A DNA stretch of 64,000 nucleotides from Neiella litorisoli (GCF_014773395.1 NZ_JACXAF010000001.1:62001-126000), one strand, 5' to 3'; positions 19,778-28,863 are shown, numbered from the stretch's first letter. Translations and numbers: made by a program. Notes: a model not told the origin generated them from the sequence alone.

Positions 19778-21963
19778 TCGTCGCTTGGCGGCTGCTCTGC
19801 CGGATCGTCGTCCCACTGCAAGACATTTCGCCAAATCGACCAGCGAGGCGTGTCAGGCTCAGCGCCTTCGCCGAGGATCCAGAAGCGGTATTGCTGATCA
19901 AAGTAACCGTTCACTTTTTGAATTTGCACCCAACTCGTTAAGTACTGGTGTAAATCTTCGTTTTGCCGAGCAACGGCAAAGCCCACTGGATACTGGCGCG
20001 GCGTCGTTTTCGAGACCACCACATTGTAGCTAGGGAAAAACAAGGTCCAGGCGTACCCTTCTTCGGCACTGATCACCAGTCCATCGGCATCAATCTTACC
20101 GGTGAAAAAATCACGCTCATGCTCAATTTCGATGAAATTGACATGGGGAAACTCATCGCGCAGCAGCCTGACCAATCGCTTATGCTGAGCAATCGCCAAG
20201 GTGACTTGTCTGACTCGGGCCTCTTTTGCCAACCTATCGTAAGCATGGCGATCATGATCTTTCACCACCAAGCCTAAATTGAGCGTCAGAATCGGCGGGC
20301 TAAAGCGCATTTGCTCAATGGTCTCGGCATCCATTTCAATGCCCGATACGGCAATATCGAAATAGCCCTGGGCGAGCGGCACTTTCAAGCTATCGCCATG
20401 ATAGGGAATAAATTCCACTTCAACCCCCAGATCGTAAGCAAGCTGGCTGGCAATATTGATATCAATGCCAACCAATTCGCCACTGCGGTTGAAGTAGGAA
20501 AACGGCACTTTACCAGGTAGATAACCGATACGAAGTACGCCACGGCGCTTGATTTGTTCGACATTGGTCAGCGAGTACTGACCACCGTCGTACGTTTTTG
20601 GCAGGTCGGCATAGACTTGCTCGGGCACGCGGCCCACCCGCTTCATTTCAATCAGGGGGTTGGTGACCTGATCAACATTCAACAGCCAAGTCGACAATCC
20701 TCGCATCGATAAGATAAACGCCGCCGCACCGAGCACAAAAATAATCGCAAAGCGCAACGCGCCGCCGCCAACCGGCTTCCATTGGCGTTGGATCAAGCAC
20801 AGCGATAGCAACACAAACGCCACCAAATGGACCACCGCCACAATCGACATCATGCGCGATGTCACCACGGTACCAACCAAGAATAATTGATACATGTCGG
20901 CCGGTAAGCGCATTAAGTCGAGCAAAAACGGCACTGCGACATTGACCGCGCCAAACAGGCTGAGTAGACCAGTCACGCCGAGTTGCGGCATGTCCAGCGC
21001 ATCGATGGGGGAGCCAACAAACCAACCTGAAAACACCACGAACAGAATCACCATTAACTTGCCTGCGTTCGGGAAGCTAAAGGCAATCGGGATCAGTACA
21101 TCAACCATCTGATCGGTCTGCTGATTTTCCAATTGGTGTTTGCGGTAAAGATCTTTACAGCCTTGTTCAATCACCGGCAGTACAATCAACACGTTGGCGG
21201 TAACAAATGCCGTGACCAGCGCATCGCGGCTCACTTGCTCCACTTCACGCCAGGTAAACGGCGTAAAGCAGGCGATCAATGCCGGTAAGATGATGTACGC
21301 CAGCAGCAGGCCGACCGCGATAAAGCTCAGTAAGAACACCTGCAAATTATTCAGCTCTGCCACCGTCATGGTGCCAGCAGCAGAAGCGGTAATAGCAAAA
21401 ATGCCCACCGGCATGGTTTTTAAGGCATAGCTGGTGACGATGTTGAGCCCCTTGCCGGTGACCTTACACAGGTTCAATACGTCGGTTTTATCTTCGGTGC
21501 GAATAAATGCCACGCCAAGGGCAATGGCAAATACCACCACAGCCGGAATAGAGCCATCGGCTAATGACTTGAACGGGTTGGCGGGAATATAAATATTGAG
21601 CAGATCAGGTGGCGGCGATGAGGTGATCACCGAGGTCGAGAAAAATGACGCTTTGGCGATTGCCGGAAATGCCATCGACATGGCAAAAATAGTCAGCAGC
21701 GCGGTGCCCCATAGCAACAACAGCACCATGCCGGCTTTGTTGGCGAGGAGCTTTGCGTGCTCTTTAGTCAGCGAGCCAAAGCCACCGATGAGTGACACCA
21801 GAATGTAGGGAATAATGGTCATCTGCATTAGCATAATGACCGCTTCACCCACCACGTTCATCCAGCCGACTTTCTCACCAAAAAATAAACCGACACCAAG
21901 CCCAGCGATCAGGCCGATAAGAATCCACTGAGACGACGACAAATGAAAGATTCGAGAACGCAT
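19774..21963 (-). CDS. Dicarboxylate/amino-acid:cation symporter fused to a solute-binding domain
   Basis: The protein has 729 residues, much longer than DctA/GltP-type symporters (about 420-440). Residues 1 to about 400 form the SDF symporter: multiple membrane segments, GDGSIPAVVVFAIALG-like re-entrant regions and the conserved stretch AFSFPNAGKLMVILFVVF. After an extra membrane segment (about 420-445) the C-terminal 270 residues are a family 3 periplasmic solute-binding domain: RRGVLRIGYLPGKVPFSYFN, GELVGIDINIASQLAYDLG, and a second lobe with DADGLVISAEEGYAW. The binding domain is predicted to be tethered on the periplasmic side and to deliver an amino acid or dicarboxylate to the carrier. 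The gene is monocistronic, divergent from tpiA. The substrate is not predictable. Confidence 0.88.
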   Translation of the reverse strand: MRSRIFHLSSSQWILIGLIAGLGVGLFFGEKVGWMNVVGEAVIMLMQMTIIPYILVSLIGGFGSLTKEHAKLLANKAGMVLLLLWGTALLTIFAMSMAFPAIAKASFFSTSVITSSPPPDLLNIYIPANPFKSLADGSIPAVVVFAIALGVAFIRTEDKTDVLNLCKVTGKGLNIVTSYALKTMPVGIFAITASAAGTMTVAELNNLQVFLLSFIAVGLLLAYIILPALIACFTPFTWREVEQVSRDALVTAFVTANVLIVLPVIEQGCKDLYRKHQLENQQTDQMVDVLIPIAFSFPNAGKLMVILFVVFSGWFVGSPIDALDMPQLGVTGLLSLFGAVNVAVPFLLDLMRLPADMYQLFLVGTVVTSRMMSIVAVVHLVAFVLLSLCLIQRQWKPVGGGALRFAIIFVLGAAAFILSMRGLSTWLLNVDQVTNPLIEMKRVGRVPEQVYADLPKTYDGGQYSLTNVEQIKRRGVLRIGYLPGKVPFSYFNRSGELVGIDINIASQLAYDLGVEVEFIPYHGDSLKVPLAQGYFDIAVSGIEMDAETIEQMRFSPPILTLNLGLVVKDHDRHAYDRLAKEARVRQVTLAIAQHKRLVRLLRDEFPHVNFIEIEHERDFFTGKIDADGLVISAEEGYAWTLFFPSYNVVVSKTTPRQYPVGFAVARQNEDLHQYLTSWVQIQKVNGYFDQQYRFWILGEGAEPDTPRWSIWRNVLQWDDDPAEQPPSDD

Positions 21964-22199
21964 GCCAAACTAAACAATTAATACAAACTGGCGTTAATAA
22001 TACAGCAATCACGCGCGCTATTTCTGTTGTTCACTGCTTTATTCACGGGATCGGCGCAAACGGGATTGATACATGTCAAACCAGCTCGGCTCTGCTAAGC
22101 TTTTGGGTTGCTCCGAGGCGGCACCACGTCTATCCTTTGTGCCACTTAAATTCAAACCCCAAGAAAAACCCACAAGAATCCAATTCAGGAGATTTGCTT

Positions 22200-22955
22200 A
22201 TGCCACGCCCTTTAGTGATGGGTAACTGGAAACTCAACGGTACCAAAGAATCAGTAGAAGCATTGCTGAGCGGTATTCTTCCAGCCGCAGAGTCCGTCAA
22301 AGACAGTGCTGATGTTGCTGTTTGTGCACCAGACATTTTCATTGACCAAGTAGCCCGCAAGCTGACCGATACAGCCATCGCTTGGGGCGCGGAAAACAAC
22401 GACGTTCACACCAGCGGTGCGTACACAGGTGAAACCTCACCGACCATGCTGAAAGAGTTTGGTTGTACTTACGTGTTGGTTGGCCACAGTGAGCGTCGTC
22501 AATACCACGGCGAAACTGACGCCAGCTGCGCGCAAAAATATGCCTTGTTGCAAGAGCATGACTTAATCCCAGTATTGTGCATTGGTGAGACTCTGGAAGA
22601 GCGTGAAAGCGGCCGTACCAATGACGTGATCCGCACTCAATTGACGCCTGTACTGGAAGATCTGGGTGTTGAAACCCTGAAAAAAGCAGTCATCGCCTAT
22701 GAGCCAGTTTGGGCCATCGGCACCGGCAAAGCTGCAACCAAAGAAATGGCGCAAGAAGTACACGCCTTCATTCGCCAGTTGATTGCTGAGAAATCTGCTG
22801 AAGTCGCCGCTGGCGTGCAAATCCTGTACGGTGGCAGCGTGAAAGCAGCCAACGCTGAAGAGCTGTTTGCTCAAGCCGACATCGACGGCGCCCTCGTTGG
22901 CGGTGCTGCGCTAATCGTTGAAGAATTCAGCGCAATCATCAAAGCTGCTGGCTAA
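22200..22955 (+). CDS. tpiA: Triosephosphate isomerase
   Basis: TpiA interconverts dihydroxyacetone phosphate and glyceraldehyde 3-phosphate in glycolysis. It has 251 residues (E. coli 255). The ATG at 22200 follows AGGAG and gives MPRPLVMGNWKLNG, the standard start; an upstream in-frame ATG is not used. Active-site residues: N and K in GNWKLNG, histidine in VLVGHSERRQYHGE, and glutamate in AYEPVWAIGTGKAAT. The phosphate loop is YGGSVKAAN. It ends with a strong hairpin shared with the convergent small gene. Confidence 0.98.
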   Translation: MPRPLVMGNWKLNGTKESVEALLSGILPAAESVKDSADVAVCAPDIFIDQVARKLTDTAIAWGAENNDVHTSGAYTGETSPTMLKEFGCTYVLVGHSERRQYHGETDASCAQKYALLQEHDLIPVLCIGETLEERESGRTNDVIRTQLTPVLEDLGVETLKKAVIAYEPVWAIGTGKAATKEMAQEVHAFIRQLIAEKSAEVAAGVQILYGGSVKAANAEELFAQADIDGALVGGAALIVEEFSAIIKAAG

Positions 22956-22977
22956 TTGCCATTGCAGCCCAAAAAAA

Positions 22978-23007
22978 AGCAGGCCTTGCAATGGCCTGCT
23001 TTTTTTA
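22978..23007 (+). terminator. Bidirectional terminator between tpiA and the small gene
   Basis: AGCAGGCC (22978-22985) pairs with GGCCTGCT (22993-23000). It is flanked by an A-run on the left and a T-run on the right, so it can end both tpiA and the minus-strand gene at 23029. Confidence 0.92.
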
Positions 23008-23028
23008 TCGCATTGTTTATTTAAGTTT

Positions 23029-23253
23029 TTAAGAACTTACCGCTTCCAACTCTAAGGCCAGATCATCACCCGATAATGCTCGCTCGATGGTGCCTAAGTT
23101 GATGAGGGTAAGGTGCTCCTTGCTCGTTCCAGAGGCATAAGATTCAATGGCCGAACTCAGGCACTGATCGCTCATGTCACTAAACTGAGGACGTGCTCTT
23201 AAGTAGTACAAAGCTTCTTCTGCGGTAAAACGAGTGCGAATGCTCCGCGTCAT
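23029..23253 (-). CDS. Small hypothetical protein, 74 residues
   Basis: It starts MTRSIRTRFTAEEALYYLRA with a good ribosome site (GGAGAGG 6-8 bases upstream on the minus strand) and ends inside a shared bidirectional terminator with tpiA, so it looks like a real gene. The N-terminus is basic and the remainder acidic (SGDDLALELEAVSS). It is predicted mostly helical, with no membrane segment or signal peptide. I do not recognise the family. The upstream region to purU is long enough to hold its own promoter. Confidence 0.65.
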   Translation of the reverse strand: MTRSIRTRFTAEEALYYLRARPQFSDMSDQCLSSAIESYASGTSKEHLTLINLGTIERALSGDDLALELEAVSS

Positions 23254-23577
23254 CAGATCCTCTCCTTTCTTTCATCCCACTAAGTATTGAGTTTAGTTGA
23301 CTCATCAGCAGTTGTTGGTGGTCAATCAGCAGATAGTTGGTAATTGCCTGAAATCAGATACGATCTTTTTTTGCTTACCGACCACTGATTTTGCCCCTTT
23401 GACGCTAACCCATTGATTTGTGATTTTACCCAGCGGTCATTGTTTAGGCAGTGAACCAATCGATGCAAAATTGCCTTAATGGAGGGCGAAACAGGCCCTA
23501 GCAGTTGCTTAATAGTTGATCCCAACTTTCGTGTGGTTAATACTGAGCGCCCTATTCAACACTGAGATTTGAGTCAC
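23254..23577. other. Divergent intergenic region before purU
   Basis: It holds the upstream regions of the minus-strand small gene and of purU. TCAGCAG is repeated at 23306-23332, and a small hairpin AGGGC-GAAACAG-GCCCT lies near 23483-23499. A 67-codon minus-strand frame here lacks a ribosome site. No RNA is recognised. Confidence 0.4.
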
Positions 23578-24456
23578 ATGGCAGTACAAGGAGCAGCGCC
23601 AGTATCAGCAATCTTGCTGATTTCTTGCCCCGATCAAAAAGGATTGGTGAACACCGTCACCCAGTTTATCTACACCAATGGTGGCAACGTGGTCGATTTG
23701 GAGCAGCATGTCGATCGAACCGAAGGGCGCTTTTTCATGCGTGTGGCATGGGATCTCACTGATTTTGTCATTCCCCGCGAGTCGCTGGCCGATGCCTTTA
23801 ACAAGGCGCTAGCAATCCCCCATCAAATGGAGTGGCAGCTTTACTTCTCAGATTGTAAACCGCGCATGGCGGTGTTCGTTTCCAAGCACGAGCATTGTCT
23901 GTTCGATATTCTTGCCCGTTACCAGTCTCACGAGTGGGATATTGAAATACCACTGGTGATCAGCAACCACCCAGACTTAGAGCAAGCGGTGACCAGCCTA
24001 GGCATTGATTACGTCCATATTCCGGTCACGAAAGACAACAAGGTCGAAGCGGAACAACAGCAACAGCAATTGCTTGAGCAATACCAAATTGATTTTGTGG
24101 TGCTGGCCCGATACATGCAGATTTTGTCTGATGAGTTCATCAAGTCTTACCCGAATCGCATCATTAACATTCACCACAGCTTCTTACCGGCATTCCCCGG
24201 TGCTCGGCCTTACCATTCGGCCTATGAGCGCGGCGTCAAAATCATCGGCGCAACCAGCCACTATGTCACCGCAGAACTCGATGCTGGGCCCATTATCGAA
24301 CAGGACGTCGAGCATGTTCGCCATACCGATGAAGTCGAAGATCTGGTGCGCAAAGGCCGCGATGTCGAAAAGGTTGTGCTATCGCGGGCGATTTGGCGCC
24401 ACTTCAACCACCAGGTGCTGGTTTATGGCAACCGAACCGTGGTCTTTGGCAGCTAA
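23578..24456 (+). CDS. purU: Formyltetrahydrofolate deformylase
   Basis: PurU hydrolyses 10-formyl-tetrahydrofolate to tetrahydrofolate and formate, balancing one-carbon pools and feeding formate to PurT. It has 292 residues from ATG 23578 (E. coli 280); a TTG three codons earlier is less likely. An N-terminal ACT domain (ILLISCPDQKGLVNTVTQFI) is followed by the formyltransferase-like catalytic domain, with the invariant NIHHSFLPAFPGARPYHSAY (Asn-His of the active site) and GATSHYVTAELDAGPIIEQD carrying the catalytic aspartate. It is monocistronic. A weak hairpin (GGGCAC-N7-GTGCCC) about 40 bases after the stop may terminate it. Confidence 0.96.
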   Translation: MAVQGAAPVSAILLISCPDQKGLVNTVTQFIYTNGGNVVDLEQHVDRTEGRFFMRVAWDLTDFVIPRESLADAFNKALAIPHQMEWQLYFSDCKPRMAVFVSKHEHCLFDILARYQSHEWDIEIPLVISNHPDLEQAVTSLGIDYVHIPVTKDNKVEAEQQQQQLLEQYQIDFVVLARYMQILSDEFIKSYPNRIINIHHSFLPAFPGARPYHSAYERGVKIIGATSHYVTAELDAGPIIEQDVEHVRHTDEVEDLVRKGRDVEKVVLSRAIWRHFNHQVLVYGNRTVVFGS

Positions 24457-25084
24457 AACCGTGTTGCAGTAGGGCGAGTCGGGCTTTCCAAAAAGGGCAC
24501 AAAATTCGTGCCCAACTTTTAATCAGAACGGACATTTAATAGCCAATTTGGAGCAAGCGCACGTTTTTGATCTTCGCTGAAAATAGCCCATGTAAAAAAC
24601 TTGTTGCTCTGTTATATTTCCCAACCAGCATTTTGAGACTAAGCAAGAGCAGCACGGAAGCAGTCGTTCGTTCCCCGCATCACTCTACAAAGTTGTACAC
24701 AGCCTCGATGTTTATTTGAGTATCATTATCAGCACTCAAATAGACAACAAAAATGCATTTATTCAATCAGTTACAATCTCTTTGGCAAAATGCCTCAGGG
24801 ATCTCAATGCGTGCCCGAAATTTCTCAACAGAGTTATCCACAGACGACCGCAGATACCCACACGCTAAAAATCAACTTTTTGCAAGCCTTTTTTTCGTTT
24901 GAAATAATTACTCTAATCGAATCAAAACCATCACCAAATCATGGTCAATGAAGGAATCTTTGCGAGTGCGAATGATTGAATATTATTGCACCACTGAAGA
25001 GCGCAACTCAGCCGCAGCAATGTTGGCGTTGGTAAATCAATTTGTGGCATCCTAATGCCCCCTATTCTGAACAACTAAAAGACT
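24457..25084. other. Long intergenic region purU-polA
   Basis: About 630 AT-rich bases. Present: the hairpin GGGCAC/GTGCCC near 24496-24514 as a possible purU terminator; a perfect 9-bp inverted repeat TATTTGAGT-N12-ACTCAAATA at 24713-24742, whose loop contains ATCATTATC, half of a Fur-type motif; and one perfect DnaA box TTATCCACA at 24834-24842. A candidate very short ORF at 24966-25055 precedes polA. A single DnaA box without others, or dnaA/dnaN, does not indicate an origin. Confidence 0.45.
24966..25055 (+). CDS. Possible 29-codon ORF upstream of polA
   Basis: A GTG-started frame with AAGGA about 10 bases upstream reads MRMIEYYCTTEERNSAAAML and ends AS, 29 bases before the polA ATG. An in-frame ATG at 24948 would make it 35 residues but lacks a ribosome site. 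It is alanine-rich at the C-terminal half and unlike any family I recognise. It could be a leader peptide translated ahead of polA or a chance frame. Confidence 0.22.
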   Translation: MRMIEYYCTTEERNSAAAMLALVNQFVAS

Positions 25085-27832
25085 ATGACTAATGTCCCGC
25101 AGCAACCGCTGATCTTGGTTGATGGCTCCTCATATCTCTACCGTGCCTACCACGCGCCACCGCATCTAACCAATTCCAAAGGCGAAGCGACCGGCGCCGT
25201 TTATGGCGTAGTCAACATGCTGCGCAGTCTGATTAATCAATATCAGCCAACTCATATGGCCGTGGTCTTTGATGCCAAGGGGCCAACCTTCCGCGATGAA
25301 ATGTATCCCGAATACAAAGCGCAGCGGCCGCCGATGCCCGATGATTTGCGCAGTCAAGTAGAGCCCTTGTATGACGTCATTCGCGCCATGGGGTTGCCAC
25401 TGATTGCGATTCCTGGGGTCGAGGCGGACGATGTCATCGGTACGCTGGCGGTTCAGGCAAAAGCGGCTGGATTACATACGTTGATCAGCACCGGCGATAA
25501 AGATTTAGCCCAGTTGGTCAATGATGACGTGACGCTCATCAATACCATGAACAACACCATTACCGGCCCTGAGGAAGTGGTAGAGAAGTTTGGTGTTGGC
25601 GCCGAACTAATTATCGATTACTTAGCCTTGATGGGCGACCAAGTGGACAACATTCCCGGCGTTTCCGGCTGTGGCCCGAAGACGGCGGTGAAATGGCTAA
25701 ACCTTTATGGCTCGATGCAGGGCGTGATCGACAATGCCGATGCGGTGAAAGGCAAAATCGGCGAGAAACTGCGGGCAGCAATTGACCACCTGCCGCTGTC
25801 CTACCAGCTCGCCACCATCAAATTAGATGTTGAACTAGAGCCACAACACGCACCGGCAGAGCTGCAAGTGCAACCTGCCGATAACGATAAGTTGGCCGAT
25901 TTATATGGTCAGTTGGAGTTTCGCCGCTGGTTAAAAGAAGTGCTATCCGCTTCAGAGTCGGCAAACAGCGCCTCGAGCAGTGACCAAGACGCAGCCGAAG
26001 TGACGCCACAAGGCATTGATACCAGCCAATACAAAGTCATTCTGAACGAGTCCGAATGGCAAAAATACCTTGCCAAGCTGGAAGCTTCGTCAGCATTTGC
26101 AATTGATACTGAAACCACCTCGGTCGACTACATGGCTGCCGAATTGGTGGGGATCTCACTGGCAATCGAGCCCGGCCAAGCTGTGTATGTGCCATTGGCT
26201 CACGACTACATGGACGCCCCCGAGCAACTCGACCGCGATCGAGTGTTGGCCGATCTGCAGCCTCTTTTGAGCAGCGACAAGCACAGCAAAATCGGCCAGA
26301 ATCTCAAATATGACATCAGTGTATTGGCGAAATACGGCGTGACCTTTAGAGGCCCGCTGCACGACACCATGCTGCAATCCTATGCCTACAGCTCGGTTGG
26401 CTCACGCCACGACATGGACAGTTTGGCGTTAAAATATTTGGGTCACAATGCCATTAGCTTTGAAGATGTTGCCGGCAAGGGCGCCAAACAACTGACCTTT
26501 AATCAGATCCATCTGGATCAGGCTGGCCCTTACGCCGCCGAAGATGCCGACATCACGCTGCAACTGCATCAGACACTGAGCGACAAACTTCAAGCAGAGC
26601 AATCGCTACACTCGGTTTATCAAGATATAGAGTTGCCATTAGTGCCGGTATTATCGGCGATTGAGCGCAACGGTGTATTAATCGATGACATGTTACTCAG
26701 CCAGCAAAGCACCGAATTAGCAATGCGCCTTGAGCAGTTGCAAAGTGAAGCGTATGAACTGGCCGGTAGCGAGTTTAACTTGTCGTCACCAAAGCAGCTG
26801 CAAGCAATTTTGTTTGATCAGATGAAGCTGCCAATCTTGAAGAAGACCCCGAAAGGCGCACCGTCAACGGCCGAAGAAGTGCTGCAAGAGCTAGCGTTGG
26901 ATTATCCATTACCTAAGCTGATCCTCGAACACCGTGGTTTAAGCAAGCTCAAGAGCACCTATACCGATAAGCTGCCGCGGATGATTAATGCCACCACAGG
27001 GCGAGTGCATACGTCCTACCACCAGGCCGTCACCGCTACGGGTCGGTTGTCATCTTCCGATCCAAATTTACAAAACATTCCGATTCGTACCGCCGAAGGT
27101 CAGCGCGTGCGTCAGGCCTTTATTGCGCCACAGGGCACCAAACTGGTTGCCGCGGATTACTCGCAAATCGAATTGCGCATCATGGCCCACTTATCGGGCG
27201 ACAAAGGCTTACTCAACGCTTTTGCGAAAGGCCTCGACGTACACCGAGCCACCGCAGCGGAAGTATTCGGTGTCGATGTTGACGCGGTAACAGATGATCA
27301 GCGCCGCAGCGCCAAGGCAATTAACTTTGGTCTGATTTACGGCATGTCGGCATTTGGCTTATCCCGCCAACTAAACATCGGTCGCCCGCAAGCTCAACAA
27401 TACATGGATACTTATTTTGAGCGCTATCCCGGTGTGCTGGACTACATGGAGCGGACTCGGGCGCAAGCCAGCGAAGATGGCTATGTCGAAACCTTATTTG
27501 GTCGCCGCCTACATTTGCCCGACATCAAAGCCCGCAACGCCGCGCGTAAAAAGGCAGCCGAGCGTGCCGCGATTAATGCGCCAATGCAAGGCACTGCAGC
27601 AGATATCATCAAACTGGCCATGCTCAAGGTTTATCAATGGTTACAACAGCCTGAAAACCAAGACATCAAGATGATCATGCAAGTCCACGATGAATTGGTC
27701 TTTGAGGTGCCAGAAGGAAAATTAGCGGAAACTCAAGCGCAGTTGTGCCAACTCATGGAGTCGGCCGCGTCACTCGATGTGCCATTGCTGGTTGAAGCTG
27801 GCGCCGGAGACAACTGGCAACAGGCTCATTAA
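25085..27832 (+). CDS. polA: DNA polymerase I
   Basis: PolA fills gaps and removes RNA primers during Okazaki fragment maturation and repair. The 915 residues (E. coli 928) carry all three domains: the 5' nuclease (about 1-290, starting [18 protein letters not shown], with [12 protein letters not shown] and [11 protein letters not shown]); the 3'-5' exonuclease (about 320-510, with the active-site [12 protein letters not shown] and [10 protein letters not shown]-like blocks); and the family A polymerase (about 515-915, with [14 protein letters not shown], the O-helix region [20 protein letters not shown] and [10 protein letters not shown]). Exonuclease residues are intact, so proofreading is expected. 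It is followed by a terminator and then by spf, as in E. coli. Confidence 0.99.
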   Translation: MTNVPQQPLILVDGSSYLYRAYHAPPHLTNSKGEATGAVYGVVNMLRSLINQYQPTHMAVVFDAKGPTFRDEMYPEYKAQRPPMPDDLRSQVEPLYDVIRAMGLPLIAIPGVEADDVIGTLAVQAKAAGLHTLISTGDKDLAQLVNDDVTLINTMNNTITGPEEVVEKFGVGAELIIDYLALMGDQVDNIPGVSGCGPKTAVKWLNLYGSMQGVIDNADAVKGKIGEKLRAAIDHLPLSYQLATIKLDVELEPQHAPAELQVQPADNDKLADLYGQLEFRRWLKEVLSASESANSASSSDQDAAEVTPQGIDTSQYKVILNESEWQKYLAKLEASSAFAIDTETTSVDYMAAELVGISLAIEPGQAVYVPLAHDYMDAPEQLDRDRVLADLQPLLSSDKHSKIGQNLKYDISVLAKYGVTFRGPLHDTMLQSYAYSSVGSRHDMDSLALKYLGHNAISFEDVAGKGAKQLTFNQIHLDQAGPYAAEDADITLQLHQTLSDKLQAEQSLHSVYQDIELPLVPVLSAIERNGVLIDDMLLSQQSTELAMRLEQLQSEAYELAGSEFNLSSPKQLQAILFDQMKLPILKKTPKGAPSTAEEVLQELALDYPLPKLILEHRGLSKLKSTYTDKLPRMINATTGRVHTSYHQAVTATGRLSSSDPNLQNIPIRTAEGQRVRQAFIAPQGTKLVAADYSQIELRIMAHLSGDKGLLNAFAKGLDVHRATAAEVFGVDVDAVTDDQRRSAKAINFGLIYGMSAFGLSRQLNIGRPQAQQYMDTYFERYPGVLDYMERTRAQASEDGYVETLFGRRLHLPDIKARNAARKKAAERAAINAPMQGTAADIIKLAMLKVYQWLQQPENQDIKMIMQVHDELVFEVPEGKLAETQAQLCQLMESAASLDVPLLVEAGAGDNWQQAH

Positions 27833-27972
27833 ATATAACAAAAACAGCGAGTTAAAAATTTTATTTAGAGAAATGAATTTTTCTCGGAACTTTTGCCGAA
27901 ACACCTGTCTAATCTTGTGTGAACGCTGCATACAACAGTTAGTGGTTGTGTTTCGCAAAGTGTGTTTTTTCT

Positions 27973-28000
27973 AGCCGATCATGAAGATCGGCTTTTTTTT
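27973..28000 (+). terminator. Intrinsic terminator downstream of polA
   Basis: AGCCGATC (27973-27980) pairs with GATCGGCT (27986-27993), loop ATGAA, followed by eight T. It lies 140 bases after the polA stop. The intervening bases hold no ORF and may be a polA 3' UTR. Confidence 0.9.
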
Positions 28001-28086
28001 GTCCAACATTCTTGTTCAAGGTCAAGTCACCTTCAGTTTTGGTAACTTTATTACGAAAGCTGCTTTCACCGGCCAGAACGAGTGTG

Positions 28087-28099
28087 TATAGTCAATCGC
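28087..28099 (+). promoter_or_regulatory. -10 region of the Spot 42 promoter
   Basis: TATAGT at 28087-28092 lies 7 bases upstream of the conserved first base of Spot 42 (28100). TTTCAC at 28064-28069 is a poor -35 at about the right distance. In E. coli this promoter is repressed by CRP; I see the loose inverted repeat AAGGT-N6-ACCTT at 28018-28033 but no consensus CRP site. Confidence 0.55.
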
Positions 28100-28206
28100 G
28101 TAGGGTACAGAGGTAAGATGTTCTATCTTTCAGACCTTTTAGTTCACGTAATTGAATAGGCTTATATATGCCGCCTCAGCTGTTCGCAGCTGAGGCGTTT
28201 TTTTTG
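28100..28206 (+). ncRNA. spf: Spot 42 regulatory RNA
   Basis: From 28100 the sequence is nearly identical to E. coli Spot 42 over its first 53 bases (GUAGGGUACAGAGGUAAGAU, then UUCUAUCUUUCAGACC and CACGUAAU). It then diverges and ends in a strong terminator: CGCCUCAGCUG (28172-28182), a UUCG tetraloop, CAGCUGAGGCG (28187-28197) and a U-run. Spot 42 is an Hfq-dependent sRNA that represses genes of secondary carbon metabolism when glucose is present. Its location between polA and engB is the same as in enterics and vibrios. The conserved unstructured target-pairing regions are retained; the segment before the terminator is shorter and different. Confidence 0.97.
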
Positions 28207-28443
28207 CACGTCCCGTAGTAAATATCAAACTCAGCTCCAATCGCTCAACTCCTTTCAAGAAAACGGTTACTTTTCGACGTTACCGTAACTTTATAACGCC
28301 GATTCGGTAAGTTACCCCGCTCGAACATTCAGTCCATGCGATCGGTAAAAAATATTTCTGAACTTTATTTGAACTTTTAATTCGGCGGCGGGTCTGAACT
28401 TATGCAAGCAAAAAGTGCTTTGTCCAATCCCCCCTTATTGGAA
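28207..28443. other. Gene-free stretch after spf, possible second sRNA unit
   Basis: About 240 bases with no ORF. An imperfect inverted pair (GTTACCGTAACTTT and GGTAAGTTACC) lies at 28280-28316, and GAACTT occurs three times around 28360-28400. A plus-strand intrinsic terminator follows at 28444. Because spf has its own terminator, this one implies either readthrough or a separate small transcript. Confidence 0.4.
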
Positions 28444-28473
28444 CCCTGCGTCTAGCCAACGCGGGGTTTTTTT
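28444..28473 (+). terminator. Intrinsic terminator facing the yaeR end
   Basis: CCCTGCGT (28444-28451) pairs with ACGCGGGG (28459-28466) with one G-U pair, loop CTAGCCA, then seven T. It functions for plus-strand transcription only and its U-run overlaps the yaeR stop codon. Confidence 0.85.
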
Positions 28474-28861
28474 ATGGCTGAATTTCGTATAGCTCCAACG
28501 GCAAGCCATCCGGATCGGCAAAGAAAGTAAAGCGCTTGTTGGTGAATGGATCGACACGGACTGGCTCAACAGCAATGTCAGCATGATGCAAATGAGCAAT
28601 CGCATCATCCAAATCGTCGACCCTAAACGCCAGATGGCGCAATCCACAAGCTTCTGGTCGACTCGGTCTTGCAGGCGGCTCTGGGAAAGAAAACAATTCA
28701 ATCTGACAGCCATCCGGCAATGCCAGATCCAACTTCCAACTATCACGCTCTGCGCGGTAATTCTCCGCCACCACCTTCAGGCCCAATAGCTCGACGTAGA
28801 ATGCCCGCGACCGTTGGTAATCACTACAAATGATGGCGGTATGATGAATGCCTTGAAGCAA
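28472..28861 (-). CDS. yaeR: VOC-family metalloprotein YaeR
   Basis: The 129 residues are glyoxalase/VOC superfamily, very close to E. coli YaeR in motif content: IHHTAIICSDYQRSRAFYVE, RDSWKLDLALPDG, the family hallmark PSRPEACGLRHLAFRVDDLD, and FTFFADPDGLPLELYE. Two beta-alpha-beta-beta-beta modules pair to form one metal site, with His and Glu ligands in HHTA, ELFSF, RHLAF and PLELYE. The substrate is unknown; a lyase or isomerase reaction on a small thiol or keto compound is inferred for the family. It lies 2 bases after the engB stop on the same strand, so the pair is an operon. Confidence 0.92.
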   Translation of the reverse strand: MLQGIHHTAIICSDYQRSRAFYVELLGLKVVAENYRAERDSWKLDLALPDGCQIELFSFPEPPARPSRPEACGLRHLAFRVDDLDDAIAHLHHADIAVEPVRVDPFTNKRFTFFADPDGLPLELYEIQP

Positions 28862-28863
28862 GG

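Noticed and set aside
23322-23525. 67-codon minus-strand ORF before purU
   Set aside because: No ribosome site, and it lies in the divergent promoter region.
24834-24842. Replication origin at the DnaA box
   Set aside because: A single box without a cluster, AT-rich unwinding repeats or dnaA/dnaN/gidA neighbours is not evidence for an origin.
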